This document shows positions 14,093 to 20,482 of a stretch of 20,482 bases of DNA, in pieces; position 1 is the first letter of the stretch, and every line of letters begins with the position of its first letter. The translations under genes and the position numbers were made by a program. Source of the DNA: Flavobacterium sp. (GTDB lineage Bacteria > Bacteroidota > Bacteroidia > Flavobacteriales > Flavobacteriaceae); NCBI GenBank assembly GCA_017984035.1, contig JAGOAF010000025.1:1-20482 (forward strand), given 5' to 3'. The notes beneath the pieces are model-generated. The model had not been told where the DNA came from, did no database searches, and saw only the letters and a list, made by a program, of their open reading frames with translations.

Positions 14093-14932
14093 TTAAACTA
14101 ATTTCAATTTATAAGTAACAAAAGATTGAGCAAGCAAACCCGCTTTGGTATAATTAGAAACACGAATTCGAGCGGTACCAATTTTATGACTTGGGGTTTT
14201 TTCTAATTTGTTCAACAACTTTTTATAATATACATAAGCCGTATAAACACCAAATTTAGCTTCAATAGGCAATTTAGTTATCCCTTGAAAAGCTACTTTA
14301 AAATCTTCTTCAATTTCGCTAATAATCGCTTTTTTTGCTTTTTCATCGAACGAATTCAAATCAACTCCAGGAAAATAGGTGCGATTTAAAACCAAATTAT
14401 CGTCTTTCAAATCACGTAAGAAATTAACTTTTTGGAAGGCCGATCCCAATCGCATCGCTTCATCTTTCAATACATTGTATTTTTCTGAATCGCCATCCAC
14501 AAAAACTTTCAAACACATTAAGCCAACCACATCGGCAGAACCGTAAATGTATTCTTCGTATTCTTCTTTGCTATGGTATTCGGTTTTCACCAAATCCAAT
14601 TTCATACTTTTCAAAAAAGCTTGAATTAAATCATCAGAAATATTATAGCGTTTCACCGTAATTTGAAACGAATTTAGAATAGGATTCAAGCTAATTCCAG
14701 AATGATACGCTTTGTAATATTCGGTTTCAAAATCATGAATCAAAGTTTCTTTTTCAAAGCCATGAAAAGAATCGACAATTTCATCCGCAAAACGAACAAA
14801 CCCATATACGCTATAAATAGCTTCTCTTATGCTTGGCGAAAGCATATAGACTGCTAATGAAAATGAAGTGCTGTAGTTTTTGGTTACTAGCTTACTGCAT
14901 TTAAAAGATACGTCGTCAAATAACTGCTTCAT
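14093..14932 (-). CDS. crtB: Phytoene synthase
   Basis: This 279-residue trans-isoprenyl diphosphate synthase condenses two geranylgeranyl diphosphates to phytoene, the first committed carotenoid step. The two magnesium-binding aspartate motifs are D50-E-I-V-D54 (RFADEIVDS) and D174-L-K-D-D178 (VNFLRDLKDD). NRTYFPG and YVYYKKLLNKLE are further family motifs. The ATG is one base away from the crtI stop, so translation is probably coupled. Confidence 0.95.
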   Translation of the reverse strand: MKQLFDDVSFKCSKLVTKNYSTSFSLAVYMLSPSIREAIYSVYGFVRFADEIVDSFHGFEKETLIHDFETEYYKAYHSGISLNPILNSFQITVKRYNISDDLIQAFLKSMKLDLVKTEYHSKEEYEEYIYGSADVVGLMCLKVFVDGDSEKYNVLKDEAMRLGSAFQKVNFLRDLKDDNLVLNRTYFPGVDLNSFDEKAKKAIISEIEEDFKVAFQGITKLPIEAKFGVYTAYVYYKKLLNKLEKTPSHKIGTARIRVSNYTKAGLLAQSFVTYKLKLV

Positions 14933-14933
14933 G

Positions 14934-16409
14934 TTATGCTTTTGAAAATTGTTTATTAATTAATTCTGATACTAATTTTCCTGAAATCAAGGCAGGTGGA
15001 ACACCAGGCCCAGGCACAGTCAACTGACCTGTAAAAAAGAGATTTTCTACTTTTTTACTTTTTAATTTGGGTCTTAAAAATGCGGTTTGTAATAAGGTAT
15101 TGGCCATTCCATAAGCATTCCCTTTATAGGAATTATAATCTTGGACAAAATCATTTTTACAAAACGAATGTTTAAAGATAATGTTTTTTCGAACTTCTTG
15201 TTGCGTTAAGGTCTCCAAACGATCCATAATTTTGTGGAAATATTCTTCACGTAATGCTTCGGTATCTTCAATTCCTGGTGCCAACGGAATCAAAAAACAA
15301 GCTGACTCCATGCCTTCCGGTGCTGTAGAAGGATCCGTGATCGAAGGAAAACTAGCATAAAATAAAGGCTCTGCTGGCCATCTTGGCGTATCGTAAATAT
15401 CTTTAGCATGCTGATTAAAATCCGTGTCGAAGAACAAAGCATGATGTGAAATGTTTTCTATTTTTTTATTGAAACCCACATAGAACAATAAAGAAGAAGG
15501 AGCAAATACACGACTATCCCAATATTTTTCAGAATAAGCGCGGTGTTGTTCCTCCAATAAGGTTTCTGTATGATGGTAATCGGCACCACTTAAAACTACA
15601 TCAGAATAGATTGCTGTATCATTGACAACAATTCCTTTAGCGGTTTTATTGTCGACGATTATTTTATCAATAGCCGCATTAGTTACAAACTTCACTCCTA
15701 ATTCGGTAGCTAAACTTTCCATACCACGAACTACATCAAACATACCTGTTTTGGGATGCCAAGTACCCAAACCAAAGTCGGCGTAATTCATAAAACTATA
15801 AAAAGAAGGCGTATCAGATGGTTTTGCTCCCAAAAACAAAACAGGAAATTCCAAGATTTGAATCAATTTTTCATTCTTAAATTTCTTGCGAACATCACGA
15901 CTGATGTTACTAAAAAACTGACCTACTTTTTTTGCCGTTTCTAAAGTGATTAATTCTAATGGAGAAACACCTGGACGGTATACTAAATCTTTAATTGCGA
16001 TATCGTAGTTGGATCTAGCCTCTGCCATAAACTGTTGTAAAATAGCACCACTACCCTTTTCAACTGACTCAAAAGTGGCTATAATTTCGGGTAAATTATC
16101 CGCAATTGAAATGAATTCATTGATCCCAAAATACACTCTGTAGGCTGGAGACAACTTAATCAACTCGTAATAATCCGTAGTTTTTTTACCAAAATCTGCA
16201 AAAAAACGATCAAAAACATCAGGCATCCAATACCAGCTTGGTCCCATATCGAAAGTAAAGCCATCGCTTTTTAATTGACGAGCACGACCTCCAATGGTAG
16301 CATTTTTTTCATAAACCGTTACTTGATGACCACCTTGAGCCAAATAACTTGCAGCCGCCAAAGATGAAAATCCTGAACCGATTATTGCAATTGTTTTGGG
16401 TTGATTCAT
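14934..16409 (-). CDS. crtI: Phytoene desaturase (CrtI-type)
   Basis: This 491-residue FAD enzyme would desaturate phytoene to lycopene. The N-terminal Rossmann motif is GSGFSSLAAASYLAQGGHQV, with Ser where the third glycine of GxGxxG is common. GGRARQLKSDGFTFDMGPSW follows. The C-terminal carotenoid-oxidase signature FFTGQLTVPGPGVPPALISG is complete. The length is normal for bacterial CrtI. A 20-bp gap separates it from carH, and one base from crtB. Related CrtI-like enzymes can act on other desaturation steps, but the crtB and crtZ neighbours make phytoene the probable substrate. Confidence 0.95.
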   Translation of the reverse strand: MNQPKTIAIIGSGFSSLAAASYLAQGGHQVTVYEKNATIGGRARQLKSDGFTFDMGPSWYWMPDVFDRFFADFGKKTTDYYELIKLSPAYRVYFGINEFISIADNLPEIIATFESVEKGSGAILQQFMAEARSNYDIAIKDLVYRPGVSPLELITLETAKKVGQFFSNISRDVRKKFKNEKLIQILEFPVLFLGAKPSDTPSFYSFMNYADFGLGTWHPKTGMFDVVRGMESLATELGVKFVTNAAIDKIIVDNKTAKGIVVNDTAIYSDVVLSGADYHHTETLLEEQHRAYSEKYWDSRVFAPSSLLFYVGFNKKIENISHHALFFDTDFNQHAKDIYDTPRWPAEPLFYASFPSITDPSTAPEGMESACFLIPLAPGIEDTEALREEYFHKIMDRLETLTQQEVRKNIIFKHSFCKNDFVQDYNSYKGNAYGMANTLLQTAFLRPKLKSKKVENLFFTGQLTVPGPGVPPALISGKLVSELINKQFSKA

Positions 16410-16429
16410 TTACTTATTATTTCTAATTA

Positions 16430-17329
16430 TTATTTAATAACTGCTACTAAAGATTCTATGGAATTGAAAACCAACATACTATCTGAAAGATTACTAACTT
16501 CAATGTGTTCCACCATTCGACCTATAAACCATAATTGAGTAGTTTCGTCTTCTAACTCTTGTTTCATTTTATTGACATAATCATTGATTGATTCTTTGTC
16601 AGGTTGAACCGTAAGGTACGAAACAAAAACTATGGAGTCGAAATGTTTCTTCAAATCTTTCAAATTTTCAATCGGCATACTCTCTCCTAAATAAATTGTT
16701 TTATAGCCTTTAGAGAGAATTTCATAATTCAAATACATTAATCCTAATTCGTGAATTTCATTCATTGGCAAAGACAAAACAAAAACTTTATCTGTTTTTC
16801 TTGGCTTCAATACCTGAAGTTGCTCGGTTTGGATGAGTAATTTTTGTTTAATTAAAAAGGTGATAAAATGCTCGTGGGCTGGCGAAATGGTATCCGTTTG
16901 CCATAACATTCCTAATTCTTGCATCAATGGAATGAAAACATCGTAAAAGATTTCCTGAAACGATTTTTCAGCCATCAACCAATTGTAAGTATTAAAAAAC
17001 AACTCCTGATCAAAATGCATCATGGCCATTTTAAATTCACTTAACGCATGACTTTTAGCTGTTTTATTGGTTACAATTTCACGAACTAAAGTGGGTATTG
17101 TATCTGGTGGATAGGTTGAAATCTTAGAAATTTTATAGCCGTAATCGTGAAGCAAAGTAATGTTAAGCAACTTTTGCAAACTAGCTAAATCATACAGCCT
17201 TATATTAGTATCAGTTCTCATTGGTTCTAAGATATTGTATCTTTTTTCCCAAATACGAATCGTATGTGCTTTTATGCCTGATAAATTTTCAAGGTCTTTG
17301 ATACTGAATACGTTTTTAACGTTGTTCAT
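16430..17329 (-). CDS. carH: MerR-family regulator with cobalamin-binding domain (CarH/LitR-type photoreceptor)
   Basis: The 299-residue product has an N-terminal MerR winged helix (FSIKDLENLSGIKAHTIRIW, then WEKRYNILEP), a four-helix cobalamin-capping domain and a C-terminal B12-binding Rossmann domain. The signature W143-x9-E153-H154 matches W131-x9-E141-H142 of Thermus CarH. E191-I-H193-E-L-G196 is the ExHxxG motif, with H193 as the lower axial cobalt ligand. CarH binds adenosylcobalamin, represses DNA as a tetramer in the dark, and falls apart when light breaks the Co-C bond. Here it would repress the operon it heads, and perhaps the convergent tetR operon. Intact ligands argue against a B12-independent CarA-type protein. 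Light response itself is inferred. Confidence 0.92.
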   Translation of the reverse strand: MNNVKNVFSIKDLENLSGIKAHTIRIWEKRYNILEPMRTDTNIRLYDLASLQKLLNITLLHDYGYKISKISTYPPDTIPTLVREIVTNKTAKSHALSEFKMAMMHFDQELFFNTYNWLMAEKSFQEIFYDVFIPLMQELGMLWQTDTISPAHEHFITFLIKQKLLIQTEQLQVLKPRKTDKVFVLSLPMNEIHELGLMYLNYEILSKGYKTIYLGESMPIENLKDLKKHFDSIVFVSYLTVQPDKESINDYVNKMKQELEDETTQLWFIGRMVEHIEVSNLSDSMLVFNSIESLVAVIK

Positions 17330-17331
17330 CC

Positions 17332-17352
17332 TTTTTTAATTTTAATTAAACA
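17332..17352. promoter_or_regulatory. Candidate CarH operator over the carH promoter
   Basis: This 21-bp AT-rich stretch matches 8167-8187 at 20 of 21 positions; the single difference is A at 17345 where the other copy has G. It overlaps the first two bases of the -7 box at 17351-17358 and extends over the predicted transcription start to the ribosome-binding region, a position suited to repression. Low complexity lowers confidence. Confidence 0.42.
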
Positions 17353-17358
17353 AAAGTA
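17351..17358 (-). promoter_or_regulatory. Promoter -7 element of the carH-crt-phr operon
   Basis: The minus strand reads TACTTTTG, a perfect TAnnTTTG, 21 nt upstream of the carH ATG. The expected -33 position holds only TTCG. A-rich AAAAAAGG lies directly before the ATG. Confidence 0.58.
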
Positions 17359-17442
17359 AAATAAAAAACGATACGAAGCTAATTTTATAAGTTAGGGATT
17401 TATTTTTTAAACCGAATCTATTTCAAAACTATTTAATGCAAT

Positions 17443-17471
17443 AAAAAAGCCTCTGTAAAGAGGCTTTTTTA
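17443..17471. terminator. Bidirectional terminator downstream of carB
   Basis: AGCCTCT (17448-17454) pairs with AGAGGCT (17459-17465) across a GTAA loop. It is flanked by an A-run on the left and a T-run on the right, so it can terminate in both directions. In the minus direction it ends the carB transcript about 20 nt past its stop and insulates the carH promoter. Confidence 0.88.
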
Positions 17472-17490
17472 AACTATTTAAATTCGAGTA

Positions 17491-20346
17491 TTATCTGCTC
17501 AAATACATTTTGCGTCGAGAATACAATTCGTAAAATTGATCGTCTTTCAAATCATCAATAAACAAAATACTTTCACCAGTTGATTTCATCTCTGGCCCTA
17601 ATGCTTTGTTTACATTCTTGAATTTACTAAAAGAAAACACAGGTTGCTTAATGGCGTATCCTTTTAATTGCGGATTGTATTTAAAATCAGTAACTTTATT
17701 TTCACCTAACATAACTTTAGTGGCATAATTCACATAAGGCTCTCCGTAAGCTTTAGCAATAAAAGGAACTGTTCTAGACGCTCTTGGATTGGCTTCAATG
17801 ATGTAAACAATGTCGTTTTTGATTGCAAACTGAATGTTAATCAAACCAACCGTTTTCAAAGCAACTGCAATTTTATGTGTATGATCTTTGATTTGTTGCA
17901 TGACAAATTCGCCCAAGTTAAATGGTGGCAAAGTCGCATTACTATCGCCCGAGTGTACTCCACAAGGTTCGATATGCTCCATAATTCCAATGATGTATAC
18001 ATTTCCATCGGCATCACAAATCGCATCCGCTTCTGCTTCGATAGCACCATCTAGATAGTGGTCTAACAGTAATTTATTTCCTGGAATCGATTTTAACAAA
18101 TTGATAACGTGCTCTTCTAATTCTTGTTTGTTGATGACAATTTTCATTCCCTGACCTCCCAATACATACGAAGGACGAATCAACAATGGAAAATCTAATG
18201 TGTCAGCTAAAGCAGAAGCTTCATCAGCGGTTTCTGCAATTCCGAATTTCGGGAACGGAATATTCAATTCGGTTAATAAATCTGAGAAACGTCCTCTGTC
18301 TTCGGCTAAATCCAAAGCATCGAAGCTTGTTCCTAGGATTTTTACACCGTATTTCGATAATTTCTCTGCCAATTTCAAGGCTGTTTGACCTCCCAATTGC
18401 ACGATTACACCTTCTGGTTTTTCGTGTTGGATAATGTCGTAAATATGTTCCCAGAAAACTGGCTCGAAATACAATTTATCCGCTGTGTCAAAATCAGTTG
18501 AAACTGTTTCTGGATTACAGTTGATCATGATCGTTTCGTATCCGCATTCTTTAGCAGCCAATACTCCATGAACACAAGAGTAATCAAACTCAATTCCTTG
18601 TCCAATTCGGTTGGGCCCTGAACCTAAAACGATAATTTTCTTTTTATCGGTAACTATACTTTCGTTGTGAACATAACGCTCTCCATTTGCCTTTTCAATT
18701 TCAGCCTCAAAAGTAGAATAATAATATGGGGTTTGCGCTTTAAACTCAGCAGCACAAGTATCTACCAATTTAAACACACGGTTGATTTTCATGTCCATAC
18801 GCAACGTATGTACTTGACTTTCTAAACAACCCATCATGTGTGCAATTTGTCTGTCAGAGAATCCTTTTTGTTTGGCTTCTAACAACAATTCTTTTGGTAA
18901 AGAATCTACTTTATAAGTAGCAATTTCTTTTTCTAATGTATGTAATTGCTCATATTGTTTCAAGAACCACATATCAATTTTAGTAATTTCGTGAATTCGA
19001 CTCAACGGAATTCCCATTGCAATAGCATCATAAATCACAAACACACGATCCCAACTTGCAAAAGTCAATTTCTCAATAATTTGTTCGTAGTTGGTATACC
19101 CTTTTCCGTCAGCTCCCAAACCATTTCTTTTAATTTCCAATGATTGAGTAGCCTTGTGTAAAGCTTCTTGGAACGAACGTCCAATTCCCATTACCTCACC
19201 TACAGATTTCATTTGAAGACCTAAAGTTTTGTCAGCACCTTCAAATTTATCAAAGTTCCAACGAGGTATTTTTACAATGACATAATCCAAAGTTGGCTCA
19301 AATAAGGCCGATGTAGATTTGGTGATTTGATTTTGCAATTCGTCCAAGTTGTATCCCAAAGCTAATTTTGAAGCAATTTTAGCAATTGGATACCCCGTTG
19401 CTTTAGATGCCAATGCCGATGAACGAGACACACGAGGATTGATTTCAATCGCTACAATATCTTCTTTTTCGTCAGGCGAAACCGCAAATTGTACGTTACA
19501 ACCTCCAGCAAAATTTCCGATGCTACGCATCATCAAAATCGCCATATCACGCATTTTTTGAAAAGTGGTATCTGATAACGTCATCGCTGGTGCAACTGTG
19601 ATCGAATCTCCAGTATGAATTCCCATTGGGTCCATATTTTCGATCGAACAAATGATTACAACATTGTCATTCTTATCGCGTAATAATTCTAATTCGTATT
19701 CTTTCCAACCCAATAAAGCTTTATCAATCAACACTTCATGGATAGGAGACATTTCCAAACCGTAGGTTAGTTTTTCGTCAAATTCTTCTTTACTATGCAC
19801 AAAAGCAGCTCCAGTTCCCCCAAGAGTGAACGAAGGGCGAATTACTAATGGAAAACCAAATTCTTGTGCGATTTCTTTTCCTTGCAAGAACGAAGTAGCT
19901 GTTTTGGCTGGTGCAGCAGGAACTCCAATTTTTTCAAGCAATTGTTTGAACTGTTCTCTATCTTCAGTAATATTAATGGCGTTCACATCAACCCCAATTA
20001 ATTTTACCCCAAAATCTTCCCATATACCTTTTTCTTCTGCTTCCAAACACAGGTTCAACGCTGTTTGCCCACCCATTGTTGGCAATACCGCGTCAATTTG
20101 TGGATGCGCTTTCAAGATTTCAATAATTGACTTGGTTGTCAATGGTTTCAAGTAAACATGATCGGCCATCGAAGGATCAGTCATAATTGTCGCTGGATTC
20201 GAGTTGATTAAAATCACTTCGATTCCTTCTTCACGAATAGAGCGAGCTGATTGCGATCCTGCATAATCAAATTCGCAGGCTTGACCAATTACAATAGGAC
20301 CTGAACCTATTATCAAAACGGATTTAATGGATGTGTCTTTTGGCAT
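17491..20346 (-). CDS. carB: Carbamoyl-phosphate synthase large subunit, without the C-terminal allosteric domain
   Basis: This 951-residue enzyme, with the CarA glutaminase subunit, makes carbamoyl phosphate from bicarbonate, ammonia and two ATP for arginine and pyrimidine synthesis. The two homologous halves are both visible. The first opens with SVLIIGSGPIVIGQACEFDY and carries FPLVIRPSFTLGGTG and IEINPRVSRSSALASKATG. The second has IIVLGSGPNRIGQGIEFDY, FPLLIRPSYVLGGQG and IEANPRASRTVPFIAKAYG. The protein stops at FYELYSRRKMYLSR, about 120 residues short of E. coli CarB (1073). It therefore lacks the MGS-like domain that binds UMP, IMP and ornithine. The frame ends cleanly before a terminator, so this looks like a natural short form. 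It is transcribed alone in this window. Confidence 0.95.
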   Translation of the reverse strand: MPKDTSIKSVLIIGSGPIVIGQACEFDYAGSQSARSIREEGIEVILINSNPATIMTDPSMADHVYLKPLTTKSIIEILKAHPQIDAVLPTMGGQTALNLCLEAEEKGIWEDFGVKLIGVDVNAINITEDREQFKQLLEKIGVPAAPAKTATSFLQGKEIAQEFGFPLVIRPSFTLGGTGAAFVHSKEEFDEKLTYGLEMSPIHEVLIDKALLGWKEYELELLRDKNDNVVIICSIENMDPMGIHTGDSITVAPAMTLSDTTFQKMRDMAILMMRSIGNFAGGCNVQFAVSPDEKEDIVAIEINPRVSRSSALASKATGYPIAKIASKLALGYNLDELQNQITKSTSALFEPTLDYVIVKIPRWNFDKFEGADKTLGLQMKSVGEVMGIGRSFQEALHKATQSLEIKRNGLGADGKGYTNYEQIIEKLTFASWDRVFVIYDAIAMGIPLSRIHEITKIDMWFLKQYEQLHTLEKEIATYKVDSLPKELLLEAKQKGFSDRQIAHMMGCLESQVHTLRMDMKINRVFKLVDTCAAEFKAQTPYYYSTFEAEIEKANGERYVHNESIVTDKKKIIVLGSGPNRIGQGIEFDYSCVHGVLAAKECGYETIMINCNPETVSTDFDTADKLYFEPVFWEHIYDIIQHEKPEGVIVQLGGQTALKLAEKLSKYGVKILGTSFDALDLAEDRGRFSDLLTELNIPFPKFGIAETADEASALADTLDFPLLIRPSYVLGGQGMKIVINKQELEEHVINLLKSIPGNKLLLDHYLDGAIEAEADAICDADGNVYIIGIMEHIEPCGVHSGDSNATLPPFNLGEFVMQQIKDHTHKIAVALKTVGLINIQFAIKNDIVYIIEANPRASRTVPFIAKAYGEPYVNYATKVMLGENKVTDFKYNPQLKGYAIKQPVFSFSKFKNVNKALGPEMKSTGESILFIDDLKDDQFYELYSRRKMYLSR

Positions 20347-20423
20347 TGTAGTATAATTTGTGTGTTGTTGTAAACTTTTTAAAGATAAAGAACTTATTTG
20401 AGATACTATTTAAAAGTCTAAAT

Positions 20424-20431
20424 CAAAGATA
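20424..20431 (-). promoter_or_regulatory. Promoter -7 element for carB
   Basis: The minus strand reads TATCTTTG, matching TAnnTTTG, 77 nt upstream of the carB ATG. A TTTG at 20447-20450 lies only 15 nt away, shorter than usual for a -33 box. The leader of about 70 nt shows no structure I recognise. Confidence 0.5.
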
Positions 20432-20447
20432 GTTAGTTTAAATTTTC

Positions 20448-20482
20448 AAAAAAAAGCCGTTACTAAAAAATAGTAACGGCTT
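20448..20482 (-). terminator. Terminator of a gene beyond the right edge
   Basis: On the minus strand AAGCCGTTACTA pairs with TAGTAACGGCTT around a short T-rich loop and is followed by a run of T (20448-20455). The orientation implies a leftward transcript arriving from outside the window and ending just before the carB promoter. Confidence 0.8.

Noticed and set aside
1..20482. CRISPR arrays, insertion sequences, tRNA/rRNA genes, toxin-antitoxin or phage-defence genes
   Set aside because: No repeat-spacer pattern, transposase, terminal inverted repeats, cloverleaf, or matching protein motifs were found by eye on either strand.

Overview
The window is chromosomal DNA from a member of the Bacteroidota, most likely Flavobacterium or a close relative. 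The genome is AT-rich. Promoters carry the Bacteroidota -7 box TAnnTTTG, Shine-Dalgarno sequences are weak and A-rich, and junctions between genes are very tight. Gene content also fits: a TonB-dependent receptor, a Flavobacteria-type crt operon, a DUF2805 protein and a carB of about 950 codons. I see no insertion sequences, phage genes, CRISPR arrays, tRNAs or rRNAs.

Positions 1-3552 hold a divergent vitamin B12 uptake locus. A TonB-dependent receptor runs leftward off the window edge behind a clear cobalamin riboswitch. A rightward operon encodes a lipoprotein binding protein, a FecCD/BtuC-type permease and an ATPase (btuFCD-like).

Positions 3558-8107 are mostly housekeeping genes. A leftward rluE-trmL pair encodes rRNA and tRNA modification enzymes. 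A rightward rmuC-thioesterase pair and a secreted YceI protein follow, then a leftward TIGR01777/YfcH-like epimerase.

Positions 8108-17329 look like one functional block made of two converging operons. The rightward operon is tetR - ABC1/UbiB-like kinase - DUF2805 (TIGR03643) - SDR - folE, ending in a strong terminator. The leftward operon is carH-like MerR - crtI - crtB - crtZ - SRPBCC - photolyase. The MerR protein keeps the cobalamin-binding motifs of the CarH/LitR photoreceptors, so the carotenoid and photolyase operon is probably derepressed by light through adenosylcobalamin. A 28-bp inverted repeat lies between the divergent epimerase and tetR promoters, and half of it recurs at 20 of 21 positions over the carH promoter. 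I infer that both operons, and perhaps the epimerase, form one light-stress regulon: carotenoid pigment, DNA photorepair, pterin supply and prenyl-lipid handling. B12 imported through the left-hand locus would supply the photoreceptor's cofactor.

Positions 17330-20482 hold a bidirectional terminator, carB (carbamoyl-phosphate synthase large subunit, without the C-terminal allosteric domain), its promoter, and the terminator of a gene beyond the right edge.
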